From Rugosimonospora acidiphila (lineage in GTDB: Bacteria; Actinomycetota; Actinomycetes; Mycobacteriales; Micromonosporaceae): DNA of 64,000 nt. Positions within the stretch are counted from its first letter, which is position 1; each line of letters begins with the position of its first letter. This document shows, one piece after another, positions 24,762-33,329 of this stretch. Position numbers and translations under genes: made by a program. The stretch covers positions 1-64,000 of the forward strand of contig NZ_BAABJQ010000020.1 of assembly GCF_039543385.1 (NCBI RefSeq), read 5' to 3'. The notes beneath the pieces are model-generated. The model did no database searches, was not told where the DNA came from, and was given only the letters and a program-made list of their open reading frames with translations.

Positions 24762-26614
24762 CAAAGAGGCGCCTGGGCGCCGTTTCCCTGCTGCTCCTGG
24801 CCATTGTGGCCGGGTCCTGGTGGAGAGCCACGCCGGCCGACGCGGCGCCCTCTGCCGGACCTGCCCACACCGTTCCGGCCGCGAATGAGGCACTGAAAGT
24901 GGCGCCGTCGCGACTAGAAGTAATCCCGGGGGACCCGGCCACGACCGGTACCGCCTCGGTGATGGACAGCGCCGGCAAGCAGGTCGCCGGCGGCGCGCTC
25001 GCCCCGGTAGGCGGAGGCGCCCTCGGCGTCGACCTCCCGTCGCTGGGTACCGGCGTCTACCTCGTCTCGTGGTCCGCCGGCCCGGACTCGGGCGCGTTCG
25101 CCTTCGACGTGACCGGTGGCGCCGCCTCCCCGGCCACGGTGGTCCAGCCCAAGCCGGACACCCCGCTGGGCTCGCTGCGCGACAACCTCGTCGAGTGGGT
25201 ACCGATCATCGCGATCATGATCTTCGTTGGCTCCCTGGTGCTGCGGTTCCTGGTCAGCGCGCCGATCTCCCGGCGGCTCGGCGACCCGGCCCTGGCGGAG
25301 CGCACCGACCGCTGGCTGGTACGCCTGGCCGCGGTCGCGATAGCCGTGTTCGTGCCCACGACCCTGGCCGAACTCGCCTTCGACGACGGCCAGTTCGACT
25401 TCGGCTCCATCTGGCCATCGCTCGGCGCGGACGCCTCGGGCCATCTCGTCGGCGCCCGGCTGGCCCTGACCGCGCTGGCCGCGCTGTGCCTCATCCCGCT
25501 GGCGTTCGTGCGCGCCCGGCCGTCGGTCAGGACCTGGCTGATGGGCGCGGGCCTGCTGTGCGGCCTCGGCGAGCTGGCCGGACGCGAGATCCCCACGTCG
25601 AGCGGGGACGACTGGCCGCGCACCATCTTCAACACCGTGCTGTACGTCTTCCACCTGTGGGGCGGCGGGGTGTGGATCGGCGGGCTGGCCGGCCTGCTCA
25701 TCCTGGCGCTGGGCGCGGTACCGGCGCAGGTGCGCCGCGGCTTCTGGCCCAGCGCGATCCGCCGGTTCTCCACCAGCGCGATGTCCGCCGTCGGCGTGCT
25801 GGTGCTGTCCGGGCTGTGGCTCTACTGGGTACACATCGACGGCGTGCAGCAGCTGGTCACCACGCTGTACGGGCGCACGCTGCTGGTGAAGCTGATCGTC
25901 GTGGCGGCGCTGGTCCTGCTCGGCGGCGCCAACCAGTTCTGGCTGATGCCGCGCATCGACGCGCAGCACGCGGCCGGCGACCACCGGGGACTCCGCGACA
26001 CCCTGGTGCGGCACTTCCGCACGACCATCGCCGTCGAGGTGATCCTCGGCCTGTTGGTGCTGTTCATCGCCCCGCTGCTCGGCGGCTCGGCCCGCAACCA
26101 GGCGTTCCAGGCCAGCCCCGAGGTGTTCGCGCAGACCGCTCAGGCGGGTGGCTCGACGGTCGAGCTGATCCCGTCGGCGCTGCAGCCCGGGCTGCTCGAC
26201 TACCGGATCAAGGTCGACGGCGGTCCGAGCCCCAAGCAGGTCACGGTGAGCTTCGCCTCGAGCAAGCTGGGCGTAGCCGCGCAGCAGGTCACCGCCGTGG
26301 CCACCGGCGGGGACAACTACCGGGTCTCGGGCTACTACACGCCGGTGGTCGGCGACTGGCAGGTCGGGGTGCAGGTGGACAACGCGGCACCGGCGACGTT
26401 CGACCTACCGATCGCGGCCAAGCCGCCGACGAAGCTGCCCAAGGCGCCCACCCCGCAGGTGCGGTGGACGACCTGGCTGTACGGCATCGGCTGGACCCTG
26501 CTCGTGGCCGCGGCGCTGTTCAGCTCGTTCCGGGTCTCCCGCCGGCTGACCGACCAGCGCACCCGATCGGCGCCACCGGCGGTCGAGCCGGAGCCCGACC
26601 TGGTCGACGCCTGA
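24749..26614 (+). CDS. CopC/CopD-like membrane protein with YtkA-like C-terminal domain
   Basis: 621 aa. A signal sequence (residues 1-33) leads to a CopC-like beta domain (about 40-125: LEVIPGDPATTGTASVMDSAGKQVAGG ... LGTGVYLVSWSAGPDSGAFAFDV). Eight or so membrane spans of the CopD type (about 145-445) follow, including the motif VFHLWGGGVWIGGL. A YtkA-like beta domain (about 450-560) and a final span come last. The CopC part lacks the mature N-terminal His and the DGHP histidine that bind copper in the family. There is no SD before the ATG, which lies a few bases after a -10-like element, so translation may be leaderless. Two iron boxes cover the promoter and start, so iron rather than copper may be the signal. 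Confidence 0.85.
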   Translation: MPYLTKRRLGAVSLLLLAIVAGSWWRATPADAAPSAGPAHTVPAANEALKVAPSRLEVIPGDPATTGTASVMDSAGKQVAGGALAPVGGGALGVDLPSLGTGVYLVSWSAGPDSGAFAFDVTGGAASPATVVQPKPDTPLGSLRDNLVEWVPIIAIMIFVGSLVLRFLVSAPISRRLGDPALAERTDRWLVRLAAVAIAVFVPTTLAELAFDDGQFDFGSIWPSLGADASGHLVGARLALTALAALCLIPLAFVRARPSVRTWLMGAGLLCGLGELAGREIPTSSGDDWPRTIFNTVLYVFHLWGGGVWIGGLAGLLILALGAVPAQVRRGFWPSAIRRFSTSAMSAVGVLVLSGLWLYWVHIDGVQQLVTTLYGRTLLVKLIVVAALVLLGGANQFWLMPRIDAQHAAGDHRGLRDTLVRHFRTTIAVEVILGLLVLFIAPLLGGSARNQAFQASPEVFAQTAQAGGSTVELIPSALQPGLLDYRIKVDGGPSPKQVTVSFASSKLGVAAQQVTAVATGGDNYRVSGYYTPVVGDWQVGVQVDNAAPATFDLPIAAKPPTKLPKAPTPQVRWTTWLYGIGWTLLVAAALFSSFRVSRRLTDQRTRSAPPAVEPEPDLVDA

Positions 26615-26769
26615 CCTCACCCAACCATCGCCCGCCGACGCGGGATCGGGCCGGCCGGCGCAACCCGGCCGGTCCGGCCGACGTGGCGCCGCCACGCCCG
26701 CGGGCGACGATCGTCCGTGGCCGACGATCGTCGGATGCGCTCCGGGCGACGCTGCGGTAGAACGCAATC

Positions 26770-27579
26770 ATGGACCTGTGGACCTACCTTGAATCGGAAC
26801 TCGCGGAGGACGCCCGCCTCGGCATCGCAGCCGGCACGGGACCGGCACAGCGGACCGGCTACCCAGGAGACCCGGCGGTGTACGTCGCCGAGGACGAGGT
26901 GGACGTGGAGGCCGACGACGCCCGGTACCTGGCCCGCCCGCTCGGCACCGGCGCAACGCCGGCCGCCCCGGTACCGGCCGTGCTGGTCATCCACGAGAAC
27001 AAGGGGCTCACGCCGTACGTGCGCAACACGGCGCGGCGGTTGGCCCGGCACGGGTACCTGGCGGTGGCGCCCGACCTGCTGGCCCCGCTCGGCGGTACCG
27101 GGGCGTTCGAGCCCGACCAGGTCACCAAGGCGCTGGCCGGCATCGCCGCGGACGACGTCGTGGCGTACCTGAAGGGGGTCGTCTCCGAGGTGGCCGGCGC
27201 CTCCGGTGTCCGAGCGGACCGGCTGGGCATGGTCGGGTTCTGCTACGGCGGCGGCGTCACCTGGCGGATGCTCACCCGCGACGCCCGGATCAGGGCCGGC
27301 GTCCCGTTCTACGGCCCGACCCCGGACGCGGACGCGGTCGCCACCATCGCGGGCGACACGCTGGCCATCTACGGCGAGACGGATCAGCGGATCACGTCGA
27401 TGCTGCCGGGCATCCGGGCGGCCATGGCGGAGCACGGCAAGCCGTTCCGGGCGATCGTCTACCCCGGCGCCGGGCACGCCTTCCACAACGACAGCAACCC
27501 GGACCGGTACCACGCCGAGGCGGCCGGTCAGGCGTGGGAGGCCGCGGTGGGCTTCCTGGACGGGGTGCTCAGGTCCTGA
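26770..27579 (+). CDS. Dienelactone hydrolase family protein
   Basis: 269 aa, cytosolic. The alpha/beta hydrolase fold has the family-specific cysteine nucleophile C158 in GFCYGGG, E76 in HENKG, an aspartate in YGETDQRI and a histidine in PGAGHAFH. The N-terminal 40 residues resemble the YghX/ClcD-like carboxymethylenebutenolidase group. It may open a lactone ring in aromatic catabolism, though many members act on other esters. It stands alone between the CopCD-like gene and the minus-strand DUF1508-like gene; convergent with the latter. Confidence 0.9.
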   Translation: MDLWTYLESELAEDARLGIAAGTGPAQRTGYPGDPAVYVAEDEVDVEADDARYLARPLGTGATPAAPVPAVLVIHENKGLTPYVRNTARRLARHGYLAVAPDLLAPLGGTGAFEPDQVTKALAGIAADDVVAYLKGVVSEVAGASGVRADRLGMVGFCYGGGVTWRMLTRDARIRAGVPFYGPTPDADAVATIAGDTLAIYGETDQRITSMLPGIRAAMAEHGKPFRAIVYPGAGHAFHNDSNPDRYHAEAAGQAWEAAVGFLDGVLRS

Positions 27580-27609
27580 CCCGTGCCCGGTCGTGGTCCG
27601 TGCTCGCGG

Positions 27610-27987
27610 TCAGGACCGGGAGCCGGGGGAATCCCTCGCCCAGAACCGTCCGCGGCGCCCGAGCACCGGGTCGATGTCGGCGTGCGGCGCGGTCTCCACG
27701 AACCGCTCCACCGCCTGGTCGCATTCGGTCCGCCGCTCGTACGACCGGGCCGCCTTGGCCAGTTCGTGGCCGTCGACATCGGTCATGAACCAGCGCCACT
27801 TCAGCACCGGATCGGGAGACACCTCGACGGTCGCCTGACCGACCCGATCACGGACCACCATCGCGGCGGCCGCGGCCGCGGCCAGGTCGTCCAACTCCTG
27901 TGGCGAGACGCCGAGAATCCGATTGTTCCTGCCGACGAGTCGCCAGATCACCAGGCCGGCGCGTGTCCGATGGAACTGGTATCGCAC
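27610..27987 (-). CDS. Small protein with two DUF1508/YegP-like repeats
   Basis: 125 aa from the GTG at 27987; a GTG at 28059 is also possible but its purine stretch abuts the start. It has two copies of a motif with aromatic-rich strands: YQFHRTRAGLVIWRLVGRNNRILG, and VSPDPVLKWRWFMTDVDGHELAKAARSYERRTECDQAVERFV. These match the DUF1508 pattern (W-R-W, then an S/E-Y/R-x-C stretch and a following helix). Function of the fold is unknown; it often marks stress or accessory genes. Last of a possible minus-strand run from 29855. Confidence 0.6.
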   Translation of the reverse strand: MRYQFHRTRAGLVIWRLVGRNNRILGVSPQELDDLAAAAAAAMVVRDRVGQATVEVSPDPVLKWRWFMTDVDGHELAKAARSYERRTECDQAVERFVETAPHADIDPVLGRRGRFWARDSPGSRS

Positions 27988-28148
27988 GAGCGCCGCCCCG
28001 TTTCGCCTCTCGCCGCCAGCGGTTCGCTGGGAGTGACCGGCCAAGCCACGGAATGACACTTCCTGATCGTCGGATAGCGGGGATACGGGTCCCGCCTGAA
28101 GAGGCGGTGACGAGACTGACTCCTAGCGGTAACGTCCCCGCTGCGCGG

Positions 28149-28679
28149 TCACCGACGGCGGCGCGAGTGCCCCTCCGGCCAGTCGACCACCAGCTCCTCG
28201 CCGACGGGCAGCGCCGCCCAGCGCAGCTCCGTCTCGCGCAGCGCCTCGGCGGCGGCGGCGACCCGCCGTTCGTCCACCGCGGAGTCCGGCAGGGTGGCCA
28301 GGACCTCGCGGGCGGCCCGGCGCACCTGATCGGGCGTGGTCATCCGCCGCCGCGCACACAGCTGCACCAGCTCGGCGACCATTTCGGCCCGGTGCAGCCG
28401 GCCGGACCGGCCACGGATTACCTCGATGGACCGCCGCTCGGAGTGTGGGGGCCGCCGACCGTCCAGGTGATCCATGCTCGCGAACACCGCGCCCGCGGCC
28501 ACCGCGCCCCAGAACCCGCCGTCCTCGCCCAGCTCCCTGTCCACCACCAGATGCACCAGGTCGTGCGGGATCGCCGGCCCGGCAACGCCCTGACGGACCC
28601 GGAACCGGACCCCGTCCGAGCGTTCGACCACCGAATAGGAACGCCGGCCGTCGGCGAGCCGCGGGAACCTGATCCTCAT
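28149..28679 (-). CDS. Uncharacterised protein
   Basis: 176 aa, unrecognised. The ATG at 28679 is chosen because the frame upstream is Arg/Pro-rich. The sequence begins MRIRFPRLADGRRSYSVVERSDGVRFRVRQG and includes IPHDLVHLVVDRELGEDGGFWGAVAAGAVF, where a His-Asp-(x)4-His arrangement might bind metal. The C-terminal half is helical and charged. No signal or membrane span. It lies 103 bases downstream of the membrane gene at 28783-29508 and may belong to the same transcript as the Trypco1-like gene. Confidence 0.65.
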   Translation of the reverse strand: MRIRFPRLADGRRSYSVVERSDGVRFRVRQGVAGPAIPHDLVHLVVDRELGEDGGFWGAVAAGAVFASMDHLDGRRPPHSERRSIEVIRGRSGRLHRAEMVAELVQLCARRRMTTPDQVRRAAREVLATLPDSAVDERRVAAAAEALRETELRWAALPVGEELVVDWPEGHSRRRR

Positions 28680-28782
28680 CCGCCCATTTTCCCGAGCCGG
28701 CCGGCGGCCCGGCAACCGAATACCGGCCGGCCGCGAGCCCAGCAACGAATACCGGGCCGGCGGGCCGGCAGCGGCATGAGGG

Positions 28783-29508
28783 TCAGGGCCGGCGCCGGCC
28801 CCCCAGCAGCCGCAGGCTCGCATAGGTCGCCCCGATGAGTACGGCGACCCCGGTGATGGTCAGCGACTCCACCGCGCGGGCCACCCCGGACAGCGACGTG
28901 GCCAACAGGTGCATCACCTCCAGGGCCGTTGCCGCGAACCCACCGCACCCGACGACCAGCACGATCGGGGACAGCGCCCGGGGCATCCGCCAGGACCGGC
29001 GGACCACCGTCACGCAGACCACCAGGCACACCAGGTAAATACCGCCACCCGCCCACTGCCACGACTCCGGCAGCGCCCTGGTCAGCCGGGGCAGGAACGG
29101 GTCCGACAGGTCCCCGGTCAGCCGCTGGATCTGCCCGCCCAGCCGCCGTACCGGCTCGGCCGACACCAGCGCGAACGGCGGGTACGGGTGCAGCCGCCGG
29201 GACAGGTCGGGCCAGCCGCCGAGCGTGTCGAGCAGGGCCACCACGCACAGGAACTGCCACAGCCCTACCCAACGGCCCAACCGTTCGGCCAACCGGGCGG
29301 TCCGGCGCACCGTACGGGATGCGGTCGGCCCGGCCGCGGACAGCACCCGCCGCGCGGACCTGGTGGCCCAGTTGCGGTTGGCCCGCGCCTGATGCCGCTC
29401 CCACCGCCGCATCGCCGGCACGAAGACCTCGTCGATGAGCGACTCTGGGGGTGATGGCCCGCGATCGGCGGGCGCGGGCTCACCGGCCCCCTGCCGGTCG
29501 CCGGCCAT
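28783..29508 (-). CDS. Four-span membrane protein of the Trypco1/NACHT locus
   Basis: 241 aa from the ATG at 29508, which overlaps the stop of the Trypco1-like gene (ATGA on the minus strand), so the two are translationally coupled. The first 65 residues are cytosolic and basic (DEVFVPAMRRWERHQARANRNWATRSARR). Spans are seen near 82-105, 150-172, 180-208 and 213-235. It has no catalytic motif. In conflict systems a membrane partner can be the effector or anchor; here that is only suggested by coupling to the Trypco1-like gene and divergence from the trypsin-NACHT gene. Confidence 0.75.
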   Translation of the reverse strand: MAGDRQGAGEPAPADRGPSPPESLIDEVFVPAMRRWERHQARANRNWATRSARRVLSAAGPTASRTVRRTARLAERLGRWVGLWQFLCVVALLDTLGGWPDLSRRLHPYPPFALVSAEPVRRLGGQIQRLTGDLSDPFLPRLTRALPESWQWAGGGIYLVCLVVCVTVVRRSWRMPRALSPIVLVVGCGGFAATALEVMHLLATSLSGVARAVESLTITGVAVLIGATYASLRLLGGRRRP

Positions 29509-29855
29509 CAGCTCGGATCGGAACCGGTGGGCGGGGGCTCCTCCCACTCCAGCCGCACCACCATGCTCGCCTCCGCCCCGACCTTGGCCAGCACGCTGAC
29601 CAGCGCGTTGGACTCGACGGTCAGCTTCACCCCGAACTCGACGCTGATCCGGCGCGGCGCCGCTATCTTGGCGCCGGCGACCGCGTCGGTGACCAGCCGG
29701 GTCATGTTCGCGATGTCGTCGCGCAGGTCGGCGAACCGGATCCGCCGGCCGGCCGTGGCGTCGCCCCCGCCGCCGCCGAGGACCTCGACATGCAGCACCG
29801 AACCATCGGGCATGTCGACCGGCAGGACACGGGACCGATCCGTCGGGTCGGGCAT
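29508..29855 (-). CDS. Trypco1 (CU044_2847)-like trypsin-co-occurring protein
   Basis: 115 aa. It matches the pattern of the trypsin-co-occurring domain: an N-terminal strand PDGSVLHVEVLG, a helix DLRDDIANMTRLVTDAVAGAK, and the signature VEFGVKLTVESNALVSVLAKVGAEASMVVRLEWEE. Known work on NTP-dependent conflict systems places this domain next to trypsin-like proteases fused to STAND/NACHT ATPases, which is exactly the divergent neighbour here, 50 bases away. GAGAGGCGG precedes the ATG. First gene of the minus-strand unit. Its molecular role is unknown; it may be a regulator or substrate of the protease. Confidence 0.8.
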   Translation of the reverse strand: MPDPTDRSRVLPVDMPDGSVLHVEVLGGGGGDATAGRRIRFADLRDDIANMTRLVTDAVAGAKIAAPRRISVEFGVKLTVESNALVSVLAKVGAEASMVVRLEWEEPPPTGSDPS

Positions 29856-29905
29856 GGCCGCCTCTCTGCGGGTGCGGGCAGGTGGAACGATTTTAGTACC
29901 ATCTG

Positions 29906-32900
29906 ATGAACTCGCGTCGATCCGATGGCGGTGATGGTTCGGGCATGCCCACGCTCCAGACCGATCCCGCCGCACAGACCCGCCGCTGCGCCGTCGCCCT
30001 GTTCGACGGTGACGAGTTCCTCGGCAGCGGCTTCTTCATCCAGCGCGGCGTGGTGCTGACCTGCGCGCACGTGGTGTGGGGGCGGCCGGAGCAGCTCACC
30101 GTGCGGTGGGGCGAGCTGCGCATCCCCGGCCGGGTCATCGCGCGCGATCCGGAACGACCCGACCCCGGCCAGACGCACTATCCCTTCCCCGATCTGTGCT
30201 TTGTGAAGGTCAGCGAGGCGGTCAACCACCCGTACGCGCCGCTGCCCGACAGCCCGATCACGCCGAGCGAGGTCGACGCGTACGGGTTCAGCGAGTATTC
30301 GCCGGACGAGTCGGTGGGCCAGGAGACCCTGCGCCTGGACGTCACCGGCTTCAGCGGCCGGTACCTGCGGCTGAAGAACGACCGGGTACCGCCCGGCATG
30401 AGCGGCAGCGCCATCGTCGATCCGTCCACCGGCATCGTGTACGGCATCCTCAAGGCATCCCGCGACTACGAGCAGCAGCAGGGCGGGTACATGGTCGGCG
30501 CCACCAGCATCTTCGAGGCCCTGCGCCGCCACGCCACCACCCTCGACCTGCGCTCCCCGCTGGAGCAGCCGCTGCGCCGGCCCGGCGCACCGTGGCTGCG
30601 TGAACTGCTCGCCGCCCAGTCCCATGCCGCCGACCGGTTCCCGTACCGGCTGGTCGACGGGAACATGCCACCACTGTCCGAAGTGTACGTTCGGCTGCGG
30701 GCCCGCGCCCGGAGCAGCGGCGAGGTGCCCGGTCCCCTCGGCGAGACGCTGCCCGTCGCCCGGCCGGTCACCGGTCGGCCGGCGACCGACATCCTCACCC
30801 GGCACCGGCACGCGCTGGTCATCGCCGGCCCGGGCGCCGGCAAGACCACCCTCCTGCAGAACATCGCCGGGAACACCGCGGCCAACTGGCTGACCGGCGG
30901 CGACGAGCCACCCCCGTTCGGGCGGGTGGTCGCCGTGCGGGTGCCCGCGGTCGCCCTGACCACCCGCCGGCCGTGGCGGCAGGCCCTCGCGCAGGCCGTC
31001 ACCGCCGACCTGCGCGGGCTGATCGACCACCCGCTGTCCCCCGAACTGTTCGACAGCCGCCCGATGCCCGGGGTCACCTGGCTGATCCTGGTCGACGGGC
31101 TCGACGAGATCCTCGACGCCGACCGGCGCCGCGAGCTGATCGACACCCTCGCGCTGCGGATGGGCGGCTACGACCAGGATTTCCGGTACCTGGTCACCAG
31201 CCGGCCGCTGCCCCTCGGCGAGCTGGAACGGCTCGGCGCGCACGTGCCCCGGCACGAGACCGACCGGCTCGGCGACTACCTGCTCAACCCGCTGGACACG
31301 ATGGACCTGCGGCGGTTCGCCGTCCGCTGGTTCCGCGCCCGCCGGCCGCGCGAAACCGACGAGTTCACCGCCGACTTCCTGCGCAAGGTCGACGGCAGCG
31401 AACTCGCCCCGCTGCTGCAATCCCCCCTGCTGGCCACCATCACCGCGGTGGTCTACGAATACAACCCCGACGCCCCGCTGCCCGAGGACCGCACCGGCAT
31501 CTACCGGAAGTTCGTGGACTACCTCATGCACGACCGGCAGGACCGGCTGCGCCTGGCCGAGCAGCTACGCGACCGGCTGTCCGGCCGGCTCACCGACGAG
31601 CAGATCACCGAGTTCCTGTACCGGGACACCGAGACGTGCCTGGAGCACCTCGCGGACCGCCGGCTGTGCGCCGACGAGCTGCCGTCCATACCCGGCGCCG
31701 TCGGGTACCTCCGGGCGCACCGGGCCTGGCTGGGGGCCGTGCGGAACCTGGACGACCACGTGTCCGGGCTGCTGACCAGCACCGGCCTGCTGGTGCCGGT
31801 GCGGGACCGGCTGGACTTCATCCACCAGAGCTTCGCCGAATATCTGGCCGCCGCCCCCGCCTCCGAGGCGCCCAGGTTCTCCTGGCGCGCCTGGGCCCGC
31901 ACCGCCCGCCGCGACGGCGGTGTCCGCAGCCTGGCGATGTTCACCCTGGCCCGCGCCGTCGGTCGCGACTTCGACCCGCTGCCCCTGCTGCGCCGCCTGC
32001 TGATGCCACGCTGGAATCTCCGGCACACCGGCGTGCCGATCGTGTCCGCCATCCTCTCCGACGGCATGCCGCTGGGGACGGACGGCGGCCAGCGGTTCTT
32101 CTCCACGGCGCTGCGCCTGCTCCGGCTGCGCCCGGCATTCCCACTCGGCGGGTTCATCGAGCGTGACCTTCCGGAGGTCGTCGGTTGGTTGCTGGCCCGC
32201 TCGCCGCGGCCCGACGAGCTGTTCCGGCTGGCCTCCAGCCGGTGGGTCTCCACGCCCAAGCGGCTCGGCATCGCGGCCGTTCTCGCCGACAGCGCCATCG
32301 ACACCGTGGCCGAGCACGGCCGCCAGGCACTGCGCCGGCTGGCGACCCACGGCCGGCTGGACTACCGCGTGGCCGCCTGCGCGGTGCTGGCCGAGCAGGA
32401 CAGCGAGACCGACGGGGAGCTGATCTCACGCGTGCTGCGCGACGCGCTGATCGACCACCGGCGCACCGAGGCCCGATCCAGCGCCCTGGCCCTGCTGAAC
32501 GAGTTGGGGCAGGGCCGGCTGGCGGTGCTCACGCTGCTGTCCGTGGCGCTCGACCCCACCCGTGGCCGCCGGGCCCGGCACGGCGCGCTGGGCCTGCTCG
32601 CCTTCGCGTCGAGCCGCAACCTCAACCGGTCCGACGCCACCGTTGAATCGCTCGAACCTCGGCTGCGCCACACGTTCTCCGGTCCCCCGCTGGCGAACAC
32701 GTGGATGGGCGACGTCGTGGCCGACAACCGGCGCGCGTTCGTCGACCGCCTCGCGGCCGCGATCGCGACGTACTACCCGCTGGACGAGTGGCGGCTCGGT
32801 CGCGCGCTGGTGCTGCTGATGCGCGACCCCTCGAACAGCCCGACCGATCGGCTGCGGGTCGGCAACCTCCTGGGGGCACGGGCGGACGAGCGGGTCGCCC

Positions 32901-33076
32901 GGCTGGCCCTGGGCACCCTGGCGACCGACGAGCACCTGGGCCGGACCGGGCAGCTCGCGGCGGCCAGGAGCCTGGAGCGTCTCGGCGACGTCGGGCAGCG
33001 GGAACGCCTGCTGGCGCGATGGCGCGAACGGTCGGGCCGGCGCGGACGGCTCGGCCGCGCCGATCTCGACGACTGA
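29906..33076 (+). CDS. Trypsin-NACHT-helical repeat protein (STAND conflict ATPase)
   Basis: 1056 aa. Domain 1 (about 25-210) is a trypsin-like serine protease: H55 in LTCAHVV, D96 in PFPDLCFVKV, S166 in PPGMSGSAIV. Domain 2 (about 295-600) is a NACHT ATPase: Walker A GPGAGKTT (308-315), Walker B LILVDGLDE (393-401), sensor YLVTSRP, and the NACHT-end motif RLDFIHQSFAEYLAA. Domain 3 (about 640-1040) is an array of Leu/Ala-rich helical pairs, HEAT-like, the presumed sensor. There is no signal peptide. The ATG at 29906 may be leaderless (TAGTAC six bases upstream); an ATG at 29945 is an alternative. Likely acts as an intracellular immune or suicide switch: sensing by the repeats, NTP-driven oligomerisation, proteolysis of a target. 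Confidence 0.9.
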   Translation: MNSRRSDGGDGSGMPTLQTDPAAQTRRCAVALFDGDEFLGSGFFIQRGVVLTCAHVVWGRPEQLTVRWGELRIPGRVIARDPERPDPGQTHYPFPDLCFVKVSEAVNHPYAPLPDSPITPSEVDAYGFSEYSPDESVGQETLRLDVTGFSGRYLRLKNDRVPPGMSGSAIVDPSTGIVYGILKASRDYEQQQGGYMVGATSIFEALRRHATTLDLRSPLEQPLRRPGAPWLRELLAAQSHAADRFPYRLVDGNMPPLSEVYVRLRARARSSGEVPGPLGETLPVARPVTGRPATDILTRHRHALVIAGPGAGKTTLLQNIAGNTAANWLTGGDEPPPFGRVVAVRVPAVALTTRRPWRQALAQAVTADLRGLIDHPLSPELFDSRPMPGVTWLILVDGLDEILDADRRRELIDTLALRMGGYDQDFRYLVTSRPLPLGELERLGAHVPRHETDRLGDYLLNPLDTMDLRRFAVRWFRARRPRETDEFTADFLRKVDGSELAPLLQSPLLATITAVVYEYNPDAPLPEDRTGIYRKFVDYLMHDRQDRLRLAEQLRDRLSGRLTDEQITEFLYRDTETCLEHLADRRLCADELPSIPGAVGYLRAHRAWLGAVRNLDDHVSGLLTSTGLLVPVRDRLDFIHQSFAEYLAAAPASEAPRFSWRAWARTARRDGGVRSLAMFTLARAVGRDFDPLPLLRRLLMPRWNLRHTGVPIVSAILSDGMPLGTDGGQRFFSTALRLLRLRPAFPLGGFIERDLPEVVGWLLARSPRPDELFRLASSRWVSTPKRLGIAAVLADSAIDTVAEHGRQALRRLATHGRLDYRVAACAVLAEQDSETDGELISRVLRDALIDHRRTEARSSALALLNELGQGRLAVLTLLSVALDPTRGRRARHGALGLLAFASSRNLNRSDATVESLEPRLRHTFSGPPLANTWMGDVVADNRRAFVDRLAAAIATYYPLDEWRLGRALVLLMRDPSNSPTDRLRVGNLLGARADERVARLALGTLATDEHLGRTGQLAAARSLERLGDVGQRERLLARWRERSGRRGRLGRADLDD

Positions 33077-33226
33077 GGCCGCCGCTCGGTGAGCCCTCGA
33101 CGTCACCGCGCGCGCCCGACGGCGCAGCTTCGTCGCGGTCGCCGTCGCGGTCGCGGGTTCGGTCAGGTTGGTCGAGTTGCCTTGCGCCACCTGGCATTCC
33201 GATCGTCCGGGCCGCCCGGTGGTGGC

Positions 33227-33329
33227 GGAGCGGCCCGAACCGATCGGAGCGGCCCGGACCGATCGGGGCGGCCCGAACCGATCGGAGCGGCCCGAACCGA
33301 TCGGAGCGGCCCGGACCGATCGGGGCGGC
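33227..33329. repeat. 19-base tandem repeat array, 5.4 copies
   Basis: Unit GGAGCGGCCCGAACCGATC, copies at 33227, 33246, 33265, 33284 and 33303, plus a partial one. Three variants recur in the order A-B-C-A-B-C, a 57-base higher-order period. Each unit junction contains the palindrome CCGATCGG. The array lies between convergent genes and ends at the stop codon of the 33329 gene. Confidence 0.95.

Noticed and set aside
29702..31531. 609-codon minus frame across the NACHT gene
   Set aside because: Antisense shadow of a protein with clear catalytic motifs.
33227..33329. CRISPR array
   Set aside because: Direct head-to-tail 19-base units without spacers and no cas genes.
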